Assembly: GCA_030606765.1 (NCBI GenBank)
Contig: JAUWFX010000121.1
Location: 1 to 5,494, forward strand
Direction: 5' to 3'
Origin: Dehalococcoidia bacterium
GTDB lineage: Bacteria > Chloroflexota > Dehalococcoidia > GIF9 > AB-539-J10
DNA length: 5,494 bases
The notes under the pieces are model-generated. The model was given only the letters and a program-made list of their open reading frames with translations, was not told where the DNA came from and ran no database searches. This document shows, piece after piece, positions 1 through 4,762 of this stretch (the first letter of the stretch is position 1; the number at the start of each line of letters is the position of its first letter). The translations under genes were made by a program, and so were the position numbers.

Positions 1-587
1 ATATCGATGTGGATAGGATTGACAATCTGATTCTTATCACCAGGGGTCCACTGATTCCGGCAATATCAAAGCTAACCCGGGAGCAAGCAGCAGCCTTGAT
101 GGTTCTGGGACAGGCAATGGGATCCTCGGCTGGTGACCCAACCCAGGCAGGGAAAATTAGAAGAGAGTTTTTCTACGACCCCTTTGTCGCCGGAGACCTG
201 GCCGAGCATGCTAATATATTTTATGAGATAATAAAAGGTATTCCCCACCTAAATTACTATTTGATAAATACTGGAGGAATAGGAGAAGGGGAATATTACA
301 AAGATGTAAGATTGGAATTTACCATGGCAATACTCGATTCTTTACTGAGAGGAGGTTTAGAAGATTGGGTAGATTCCCCCACGGGCTTTAAGGTGCCTAG
401 GTCGATAAGATATGTAGATGAGATTTACTTGCATCCCGAGAAACTTTACTCCAGAGCTGAATTTGAAGAAAAGCAGAGGAAACTTAACAAAATTAGATGC
501 GAATCCGTGAAAGAACTCGGAGACTCTTTACATTCTGATATAAGAGAACTTTTTAGCAAGCCCAACTCCGATGAAATCGGAGTATAG
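1..587 (+). CDS. pckA: Phosphoenolpyruvate carboxykinase (ATP), divergent type, C-terminal part (5' truncated)
   Basis: The frame is open from the window edge to a TAG stop at 585-587, so the gene begins upstream; the GTG at 9 is only an internal Val. About 194 residues are present. The family interconverts oxaloacetate plus ATP with PEP, CO2 and ADP in the cytosol, linking the TCA arm to gluconeogenesis. Recognisable stretches, counted from the GTG at 9, are TRGPLIPAISKLT (about residues 11-23), a run ending SSAGDP (39-44), YDPFVAGD (56-63), YLINTGGIGEGEYYKD (84-99) and a WVDSPTGF segment (120-127). I recall this pattern from the divergent bacterial PckA group rather than the E. coli-like form. 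The nucleotide-binding kinase motifs would lie upstream and cannot be checked. The last ~45 residues are charged and probably helical. Family assignment rests on remembered similarity; another PEPCK-fold enzyme is the main alternative. Confidence 0.72.
   Translation, partial: IDVDRIDNLILITRGPLIPAISKLTREQAAALMVLGQAMGSSAGDPTQAGKIRREFFYDPFVAGDLAEHANIFYEIIKGIPHLNYYLINTGGIGEGEYYKDVRLEFTMAILDSLLRGGLEDWVDSPTGFKVPRSIRYVDEIYLHPEKLYSRAEFEEKQRKLNKIRCESVKELGDSLHSDIRELFSKPNSDEIGV
565..583 (+). other. Perfect 8-bp hairpin at the 3' end of the PEP carboxykinase gene
   Basis: ACTCCGAT (565-572), a GAA loop (573-575) and ATCGGAGT (576-583) form an uninterrupted 8-bp stem that ends one base before the stop codon. 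No T-run follows, so it is not a standard intrinsic terminator. It could protect the mRNA 3' end or act as part of a Rho-assisted end. A second, weaker hairpin (CACAC 603-607 with GTGTG 613-617, then GGAATTTT) follows 20 bases later and may contribute to termination. Confidence 0.4.
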
Positions 588-661
588 TAGAACTGCAAGT
601 CTCACACAGTTCGTGTGGAATTTTGGTGTAGGATAGCTGTAAATTATAGGGAGGACAAGAA

Positions 662-1030
662 GTGATAGAGTTCACTGAACTTTATGAAAAGTTAAAGAAG
701 GAGAAAGCAGAGCTGTTAGAAAAGCTAGAACAGTTGAGAGCTCTCGGTCAACCATCGGCAGAGAGAAAGGAAGGCAGTCCATTTGGCAAAAGGGAAGAGG
801 AAGCCGATGAAGCCTCCGAACTAGAGAAAAGACTGGCCTTGGAAGAAAGGCTGGGAGAGTCGCTTAATGAGGTTGAGCATGCCTTACAAAAATATGAAGC
901 CGGCACTTATGGATTGTGCGATTCCTGTGGGCAAGTTATAGAGCAAGCTCGCCTTGAAGCCATACCTCAAGCAAGCTTATGTCTGAGCTGTAAGGCTCAG
1001 CAGGCAAAGGATACAAAAGGGGCAAGATAA
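662..1030 (+). CDS. TraR/DksA-family zinc-finger transcription factor
   Basis: This is a 122-residue protein with a GTG start preceded by a strong GGGAGG site at 649-654 (7-base gap). Residues 1-80 are highly charged and helical, fitting the DksA coiled coil. The C-terminal zinc finger has the pattern CDSCG (Cys86, Cys89) and CLSC (Cys107, Cys110). A DEA triplet (Asp49-Ala51) sits where E. coli DksA has its coiled-coil tip D-x-A, the residues that enter the RNA polymerase secondary channel. The family binds RNA polymerase and tunes initiation, in some members with ppGpp. It lies 46 bp ahead of lspA and the pseudouridine synthase gene. Bacillus has a comparable order with YlyA, lspA and ylyB, which supports a conserved unit. 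Whether it acts like true DksA or like the smaller YteA/YlyA proteins cannot be told from sequence alone, so no symbol is given. Confidence 0.88.
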   Translation: MIEFTELYEKLKKEKAELLEKLEQLRALGQPSAERKEGSPFGKREEEADEASELEKRLALEERLGESLNEVEHALQKYEAGTYGLCDSCGQVIEQARLEAIPQASLCLSCKAQQAKDTKGAR

Positions 1031-1076
1031 AGGGCGCGCGACTGTGTTGTGACCCGACAAAATTGGCGACTTTGTT

Positions 1077-1613
1077 GTGGACAAAGATAATTCGAAACTG
1101 TCTTTGCGTGACAGCATTAAGAAAGCAACATTATGTCTCATCGTCATTGCTTTGGTAAGCGCTTCAGATCAATTGAGCAAGCTATGGATCAGAGCTCACT
1201 TAGCACCTGGGGAATCGCTCCCCATAACTGACCGCTTAAGTTTGATCTATATTGAAAATACGGGCTCTGCCTTTGGTTTACTTGCCAATCAAACTTTTCT
1301 TATCACCACTATTAGCATAGCTGGTTTGCTCTTTATCTTGCTGTTTCTTCATTACTTATCCCCGGCTACTACCTTGAGCATAGTATCCATCGGTTTGATT
1401 ATGGGTGGTGCTGTAGGCAATCTAATAGACCGCATCCGTTTTGGTTGTGTCACTGACTACATTTACTTCCGTTTGTGGGGCGACTTCCATTGGCCTGCCT
1501 TCAACATCGCTGACACAGCTATAACGGTGGGTGTCTTTGTTCTCATTTATTCCTTTTATAGGTCAGGGATATTCAGAAAAGCATATGGACGCAACCACAG
1601 ACCCCAAAATTAA
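1077..1613 (+). CDS. lspA: Lipoprotein signal peptidase (signal peptidase II)
   Basis: LspA is a membrane aspartyl protease that cleaves the signal peptide of prolipoproteins just before the lipid-modified Cys. The 178-residue length is near the family norm. Conserved blocks are DQLSK (Asp31), NTGSAFG (61-67), GNLIDR (114-119), VTDYI (125-129) and FNIADTAI (142-149). The expected catalytic pair is Asp127 and Asp146; their 19-residue spacing matches that known for Pseudomonas LspA. About four hydrophobic segments are visible, near 18-30, 72-92, 98-116 and 147-162. The GTG at 1077 is the first usual start after an in-frame stop at 1050, but no clear Shine-Dalgarno site precedes it, so the exact start is uncertain; TTG at 1104 is an alternative. 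The 3' end overlaps the next gene, suggesting translational coupling. Confidence 0.93.
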   Translation: MDKDNSKLSLRDSIKKATLCLIVIALVSASDQLSKLWIRAHLAPGESLPITDRLSLIYIENTGSAFGLLANQTFLITTISIAGLLFILLFLHYLSPATTLSIVSIGLIMGGAVGNLIDRIRFGCVTDYIYFRLWGDFHWPAFNIADTAITVGVFVLIYSFYRSGIFRKAYGRNHRPQN

Positions 1614-2508
1614 GACATTGCAATTCAACTCACCTGTTCCTGACATCCGTCTTGATAAGTATTTAACCCAGGTTCTTCCACAATTCTCGCGCGCTTATTT
1701 ACAGAAATTAATTGTGCAAGGTTATATTCTGGTCAACGGGCAAAGGACAAAGGCGAACCAGAGATTAAGCAAGGTCGATAGGATAACGGTCGAGCTTCCT
1801 CCCCTACCTGTCCATCCTTTAGCTGAACCAATCCCTTTAACTATAATTTATGAAGATGAAGACATATTGGTCATAGATAAACCCGCCGGATTGACAGTTC
1901 ATCCTGCCCCGGGGCATCCCAGCCATACTTTAGTCAATGCTGTCTTAGCTCATTGCCCCGGCCTGGCCATGAGCGACGAGCTAATGCGCCCAGGCATAGT
2001 TCACAGACTAGATAAAGATACATCGGGGCTCATAGTCATTGCCAAGAACGACTTTGCCCGAGAATATTTAGCCGCACAGTTCAAAAGCCGCACTGTGACC
2101 AAAGGATATCTTGTCCTTGTTAAAGGAAGGCTATCCCCGGAACAGGGAGTCATTGAAGCACCTATCGGGCGAGACCCTTATAGTAGACAAAGAATGGCGA
2201 TAGTAGAAGCAGGAAAAGAGGCTACTACCCATTATCAAGTCCGAAAATACCTGGATAACTACACCTTAGTCGAAGTCACCCCCATAACAGGGCGCACACA
2301 TCAAATCAGAATACACCTCTCAGCTATCGGCTGTCCGGTCGTCGGTGACCCCATCTATGGAATAAAATCGGCCCATCTTAACAGGCAATTCATTCATGCC
2401 TACCGCCTTGGCTTTCGTCTACCATCAACGAAGCAATACCAGGAATTCACCTCGCCCTTACCTAGGGATTTGGAGCAAGTTTTGGAGCACTTATCCCGAA
2501 ACGCTTAA
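1585..2508 (+). CDS. rluD: RluA/RluD-family 23S rRNA pseudouridine synthase
   Basis: The enzyme isomerises uridine to pseudouridine in RNA, most likely in helix 69 of 23S rRNA if it is a true RluD. I chose the ATG at 1585 (307 residues), which starts about 22 residues ahead of the S4-like RNA-binding domain (RLDKYL, 22-27, to about residue 72). The frame is open to a GTG at 1531, but that would lie deep inside lspA and add an unlikely extension. The catalytic domain carries VIDKPAGLTVHP (97-108), the active-site block HRLDKDTSGL (140-149, catalytic Asp143), and GRTHQIRIHLS (236-246) followed by GDPIYG (254-259). The gene overlaps lspA by 29 bases; the nearest ribosome-site-like sequence is AGGGA at 1565-1569, a long 15-base gap. 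The lspA-rluD pairing is common in bacteria. Which uridines it modifies (RluD or another RluA subgroup) cannot be settled here. Confidence 0.9.
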   Translation: MDATTDPKIKTLQFNSPVPDIRLDKYLTQVLPQFSRAYLQKLIVQGYILVNGQRTKANQRLSKVDRITVELPPLPVHPLAEPIPLTIIYEDEDILVIDKPAGLTVHPAPGHPSHTLVNAVLAHCPGLAMSDELMRPGIVHRLDKDTSGLIVIAKNDFAREYLAAQFKSRTVTKGYLVLVKGRLSPEQGVIEAPIGRDPYSRQRMAIVEAGKEATTHYQVRKYLDNYTLVEVTPITGRTHQIRIHLSAIGCPVVGDPIYGIKSAHLNRQFIHAYRLGFRLPSTKQYQEFTSPLPRDLEQVLEHLSRNA

Positions 2509-2523
2509 AAGGCTTGCGGAAAC

Positions 2524-2543
2524 ATGATAGGAAATCCTGTCAT
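2524..2543 (+). terminator. Hairpin downstream of rluD, possible weak terminator
   Basis: ATGATAGGA (2524-2532) pairs with TCCTGTCAT (2535-2543) over 9 positions with one G-U pair and an AA apex. In practice this is an 8-bp stem with a 4-base loop. It starts 16 bases after the rluD stop. The bases that follow (TGACAGAGCTTCTTT) are only moderately T-rich, so intrinsic termination would be inefficient. A second small stem, CCTAC (2569-2573) with GTAGG (2577-2581), follows. Confidence 0.35.
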
Positions 2544-2648
2544 TGACAGAGCTTCTTTATGCCGCTTCCCTACCATGTAGGTACAGGTCATAAATGCCCT
2601 CTTGAGGCGCAGGTTCGAATCACTGCTCAAATGAACGAGGACAGAGGC

Positions 2649-2677
2649 TTGATTTTTGGCTTGTCTCACAGCATACT
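2649..2677 (+). promoter_or_regulatory. Weak candidate sigma-70-type promoter for the DnaJ-C/thioredoxin gene
   Basis: TTGATT (2649-2654) and CATACT (2672-2677) are separated by 17 bases and match the -35 and -10 consensus at 4 of 6 positions each. The position is reasonable for the gene starting at 2744, leaving a leader of about 60 bases. With two mediocre hexamers the match could be chance. Confidence 0.22.
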
Positions 2678-2743
2678 GAAGTGGGTCGAAATGAGGTCAG
2701 CAAGAAAAAGAGACTTGAAATTTAGTTAGGAGCGGAGAGCACT

Positions 2744-3316
2744 ATGAACAGACCCTTTGATCGAAGCCAAGTATCTAGCCCAGTTCACTATGAGATAATT
2801 GTTACGGTAGAAGAGGCGAGGGTGGGAACTAAAAAGATATTATCGAGGAAGGATACAAGGCTAGAGGTGAGCATTCCAGCAGGGGCGAGGACAGGCAGTA
2901 CAATAAAGCTAGCCAATGTCCTCCAGATAACCGACGGCCGTCCTGGAGATATCCTAATTGAAATTAAAGTCAAAGAAGAAGAACTGGCGGGAATTATTGA
3001 AATTAACGATGGAAACTTTGAAGATGAGGTTCTGAAATGTAGCTCGCCTGTCATGGTGGATTTTTGGGGATTCGGATGCGCCCCATGCGACCTTATTGCC
3101 CGCATCACAGAGAAACTAGCCCGAGAGTATGCAGGTCGGCTCAAATTCTGCAAACTAAACGTAGATCTGAACCCCCAGACGGCTTCAAGGTACCAAATCA
3201 TGAGCGTCCCACAGATACTGTACTTCAAATGTGGCAAAGTAATTGAACAAAGCGTTGGCGCCGTTCCTGAGTCTGTGCTTCGTTCAAAATCGGAGTCGGT
3301 GTTAGGACAGCAATAA
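2744..3316 (+). CDS. DnaJ C-terminal-like domain fused to a thioredoxin domain
   Basis: This 190-residue protein has an ATG start after AGGAG (2728-2732) and GGAG (2734-2737, 6-base gap). Residues 16-77 resemble the beta-rich substrate-binding C-terminal domain of DnaJ/Hsp40: VTVEEARVGTKK, then VSIPAGARTGSTIKL, then GDILIEIKV. The J-domain (HPD motif) and the DnaJ zinc finger are absent. Residues 86-185 are a thioredoxin fold: VMVDFWGFGCAPC (103-115) with the redox pair Cys112/Cys115, KLNVD (137-141) and SVPQILYF (154-161) with the expected cis-Pro156. The usual W-C-x-P-C Trp next to the first Cys is Gly here (G-C-A-P-C), and further Cys sit at 99, 136 and 163. No signal peptide or membrane segment is visible, so it is probably cytosolic. 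A redox-active chaperone or holdase role is an inference. It stands alone between two non-coding gaps. Confidence 0.85.
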   Translation: MNRPFDRSQVSSPVHYEIIVTVEEARVGTKKILSRKDTRLEVSIPAGARTGSTIKLANVLQITDGRPGDILIEIKVKEEELAGIIEINDGNFEDEVLKCSSPVMVDFWGFGCAPCDLIARITEKLAREYAGRLKFCKLNVDLNPQTASRYQIMSVPQILYFKCGKVIEQSVGAVPESVLRSKSESVLGQQ

Positions 3317-3428
3317 GCTCACAAATTAAGAAGTCTTTCCATAGAAAAACGCTGAGATTAAAGGATGATACGAGGGTACTTGTGCTGGTGCTTGGCGACT
3401 GCTGCGTGCTTTGTCACTTAATTCATCA

Positions 3429-3487
3429 CCCTCACCCTAGTCTCTTCCTGTCAAGGGAGAGGAAATTCAGACTCTTAGTGGTGAGGG
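3429..3487. repeat. Palindromic intergenic repeat-like element
   Basis: The outer arms CCCTCACC (3429-3436) and GGTGAGGG (3480-3487) are perfectly complementary. Inside them, CTCTTCC (3442-3448) pairs with GGGAGAG (3455-3461) across the loop TGTCAA, with one G-U pair, and AGTCT (3439-3443) could alternatively pair with AGACT (3469-3473). The nested arrangement and the wording of the arms resemble the dispersed 'CCCTCACCC...CTCTCCC...GGGAGAGG' palindromes found between genes in many bacterial genomes. Only one copy is in this window, so its repetitive nature is inferred. It may also serve as a bidirectional transcription end. Confidence 0.45.
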
Positions 3488-3529
3488 AACAAACCGTACA
3501 TCACTACTGCCGTGAACGCGCGTAGTTTC

Positions 3530-3558
3530 TTGCGGTAGGCAATCTTATTTGCTATGAT
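3530..3558 (+). promoter_or_regulatory. Candidate upstream promoter with extended -10
   Basis: TTGCGG (3530-3535), a 17-base spacer and TATGAT (3553-3558) with a TG one base before the hexamer (3550-3551) make a plausible extended -10 promoter. The -35 matches only 3 of 6 positions. If used, it would give rplY a leader of about 170 bases. Confidence 0.28.
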
Positions 3559-3654
3559 TGCGCCAGGGCCAGGCAACTTCAGTGCTTGACTCCAAACTGA
3601 GACGGAGTTCCCAGAAGGATCTCAAGAATGTGGTGTTTCCGTCCCTTTAACAAT

Positions 3655-3704
3655 TTGCCAAACTGAGGAAGGCTAGATTATAAGCTAGTACGTTGTGATA
3701 TTAT
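3655..3704 (+). promoter_or_regulatory. Candidate promoter(s) for rplY
   Basis: There are two overlapping options. First, TTGCCA (3655-3660) and TATAAG (3679-3684) match consensus at 5 of 6 positions each with an 18-base spacer, predicting a start near 3691. Second, TG (3696-3697) plus TATTAT (3699-3704) is an extended -10 without a clear -35, predicting a start near 3711. Either gives rplY a short leader. One copy of the CCAAACTGAG direct repeat (3658-3667) overlaps the -35 of the first option. Confidence 0.45.
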
Positions 3705-3733
3705 AGATATTTCAACTTCGAAGGAGAATTGGA

Positions 3734-4417
3734 ATGGACAAAATAGAGTTAAAGGTTACTAATCGGGAGATTCTCGGTAAAAAAGTCAAGCATTTGCGCC
3801 GCCAGGGAATTACTCCGGTGCATCTTTTTGGGCACGGCATCAAGTCTTTAGCACTACAGTGCGGCACTGGTGAACTTGAGCGAGTGTTAGGTCAAGCTGG
3901 GCAGACAAGGCTTATTAGCCTAAAGCTCGATAAGGAAAAGAAGCCAAGGAGCGTTGTGGTTCGCGAATTTGATAGAGATTGGCGGAAGGGACAATTAGTC
4001 CATGTAGACTTTTATCAGGTAAAAATGGAGGAAAAGATAAAGTTAGAGGTTCCTGTTGTCTTAGTCGGAGAAGCGCCAGCCCTGAAGTCTAAAACCAATA
4101 TGCTGGAGCATGAGCTTGGGGCTTTGACTGTAGAGTGTTTGCCGGCAAAAATCCCCGCTAACCTGGAAGTGGACATCAATTCCCTCACTGAGACAGAGCA
4201 AGCGATACGCGTCAAAGATGTCATCCTAGATAAAGATATTACCATTCTTAACGACCCAGAGTTGGTTGTGGTGAAAATTAGTTTCCGACCTGTGGAAAAG
4301 GTAGAGGAGAAGGTAGTAGAGGAGGTAGTAGAGGCGGAGGCGGAGGAGGTTGCGGAGGAAGCGGTTGAAGCTCCCAAAGAGGCTACGCGAGATGAAAAGA
4401 AATCAAAAGAAACATAA
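3734..4417 (+). CDS. rplY: Ribosomal protein bL25, long CTC/TL5-type form
   Basis: bL25 binds 5S rRNA in the large ribosomal subunit. The ATG at 3734 has a good site, AAGGAG (3721-3726), 7 bases upstream. Residues 1 to about 95 form the 5S rRNA-binding domain: IELKVTNREILGKK, LRRQGITPVHLFG (21-33) and VHVDFYQV (89-96). Residues ~100-186 form the extra CTC/TL5 beta domain (LEVPVVLVGEAP, then LTVECLPAKIPANLEVDI). The tail from about residue 187 to 227 is almost all Glu, Val, Ala and Lys, and probably disordered. The 227-residue length fits the CTC class rather than the ~95-residue E. coli L25. In many genomes this gene sits beside pth or prs; here the upstream neighbour is unrelated and the gene appears to be transcribed alone. 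Confidence 0.95.
   Translation: MDKIELKVTNREILGKKVKHLRRQGITPVHLFGHGIKSLALQCGTGELERVLGQAGQTRLISLKLDKEKKPRSVVVREFDRDWRKGQLVHVDFYQVKMEEKIKLEVPVVLVGEAPALKSKTNMLEHELGALTVECLPAKIPANLEVDINSLTETEQAIRVKDVILDKDITILNDPELVVVKISFRPVEKVEEKVVEEVVEAEAEEVAEEAVEAPKEATRDEKKSKET
4312..4335 (+). repeat. 12-bp tandem repeat in the acidic tail of rplY
   Basis: GGTAGTAGAGGA (4312-4323) and GGTAGTAGAGGC (4324-4335) are adjacent copies matching at 11 of 12 bases. They lie inside a G/A-rich tract (about 4293-4360) with further GAGG and GCGGAGG units. They encode repeated Val/Glu residues, so slippage at this tract would lengthen or shorten the acidic tail in whole four-residue steps. Confidence 0.7.
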
Positions 4418-4444
4418 TCGTCTGACTTACTTGGCAATTGCTTC

Positions 4445-4462
4445 TGTATCTATACGGATACA
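4445..4462 (+). other. Small hairpin after rplY
   Basis: TGTATC (4445-4450) pairs with GATACA (4457-4462) around the loop TATACG. The stem is A/T-rich and followed by TTGGATTTG rather than a clean T-run, so it is at best a weak terminator for rplY. It lies just before the next promoter. Confidence 0.25.
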
Positions 4463-4468
4463 TTGGAT

Positions 4469-4497
4469 TTGCCTGGCTAGCAAACTGCTGATATAAT
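4469..4497 (+). promoter_or_regulatory. Promoter of the riboswitch-tupA transcript
   Basis: TTGCCT (4469-4474), a 17-base spacer and a perfect TATAAT (4492-4497) make a sigma-70-type promoter. It is strengthened by the TG at 4489-4490, one base before the hexamer (extended -10). Transcription is predicted to start near 4504, a few bases ahead of the riboswitch's first stem. Confidence 0.75.
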
Positions 4498-4517
4498 ACC
4501 CGAAATTAAGTACTAGC

Positions 4518-4629
4518 TCTCTCCGAGCTGTCTTGCCTAAAGAGAATCCATGGCAAGCAGCCGGTAGACTGAAAAGTCTCGAGGGCACAGATAGAAATAT
4601 CTATGCCTCCCATGCTTGGAAAGGAGGGA
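4518..4629 (+). ncRNA. Moco/Tuco-family riboswitch (molybdenum or tungsten cofactor)
   Basis: By-eye pairing gives the Moco-RNA layout. P1 is TCTCTCC (4518-4524) with GGAGGGA (4623-4629). An asymmetric GGAAA-type loop (about 4618-4622) follows, then P2, GAGC (4525-4528) with GCTT (4614-4617). Three inner hairpins are CTTGCC (4532-4537) with GGCAAG (4552-4557), AGACT/AGTCT capped by a GAAA tetraloop (4566-4579), and GGCA plus AGATA with TATCT plus TGCC, also capped by GAAA (4584-4607). The CTCCGAGC start and the CCTCCCA then GGAAAGGAGG end match my memory of the family consensus. The element lies between a good promoter and an intrinsic terminator upstream of a tungstate transporter gene, a known genetic context for this class. 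Whether the ligand is Moco or its tungsten analogue is not shown; tungsten-associated variants are reported to lack P3, while a P3-like stem is present here. Confidence 0.82.
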
Positions 4630-4631
4630 AT

Positions 4632-4649
4632 ATGAAGCTTGGTTTTTAG
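4632..4649 (+). other. Five-codon reading frame (MKLGF) between riboswitch and terminator
   Basis: ATG AAG CTT GGT TTT TAG follows AAGGAGG (4621-4627) by 4 bases. Its ribosome site is largely the 3' strand of P1, so ligand binding would hide it. It may be a leader peptide, a remnant of a translational switch, or simply a product of the purine-rich P1 strand. No protein function is claimed. Confidence 0.25.
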
Positions 4650-4651
4650 AC

Positions 4652-4679
4652 AGCACCGTTTTTGTGACGGTGCTTTTTT
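4652..4679 (+). terminator. Intrinsic terminator in the tupA leader (riboswitch expression platform)
   Basis: AGCACCGT (4652-4659) and ACGGTGCT (4667-4674) form a perfect 8-bp G/C-rich stem with the loop TTTTGTG. A run of six T (4674-4679) begins at the last paired base. It stands after the riboswitch and about 80 bases before tupA, so it most likely stops transcription when the aptamer is occupied. I did not find a strong antiterminator; a short CGGT (4562-4565) to ACCG (4655-4658) pairing is one weak possibility. Confidence 0.88.
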
Positions 4680-4762
4680 ATTCCCGCTTGTTGCTTCTTT
4701 TAAACCGCGCCGTAATCGCGCTAATTCGTTAAGCAGAAGTATTTCTGACTCTGGAGGTAAGT

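Larger units (their letters stand above)
3317..3733. other. 417-bp non-coding region between the thioredoxin-fusion gene and rplY
   Basis: I see no convincing gene on either strand. The region holds a palindromic repeat-like element (3429-3487), a 10-base direct repeat CCAAACTGAG (3592-3601 and 3658-3667), a small stem ACTCC/GGAGT near 3590-3606, and several promoter-like sequences in its second half. The first ~100 bases after the thioredoxin-fusion stop show no clear intrinsic terminator. Confidence 0.6.

Noticed and set aside
1531..1584. Longer rluD product starting at GTG 1531
   Set aside because: It would overlap lspA by more than 80 bases, adds a hydrophobic stretch read out of frame from the last LspA membrane segment, and is not expected in the family.
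2560..2636. Functional tRNA gene around the TTCGAAT loop
   Set aside because: No acceptor stem, D-arm or anticodon stem forms with normal spacing; only a remnant is possible and is listed as a low-confidence finding.
2788..3237. 149-residue open frame on the - strand opposite the DnaJ-C/thioredoxin gene
   Set aside because: It is fully antisense to a gene with clear domains, has a low-complexity Ser/Thr-rich composition and shows no recognisable motif.
3365..3421. 18-codon ATG frame (MIRGYLCW...) after the thioredoxin-fusion gene
   Set aside because: The only ribosome-site-like bases (AAAGG) touch the ATG, and a frame this short is expected by chance.
4015..4437. 140-residue - strand frame opposite rplY
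   Set aside because: It is a Ser/Thr/Ala-rich shadow created by the G/A-rich acidic tail of bL25 on the other strand.
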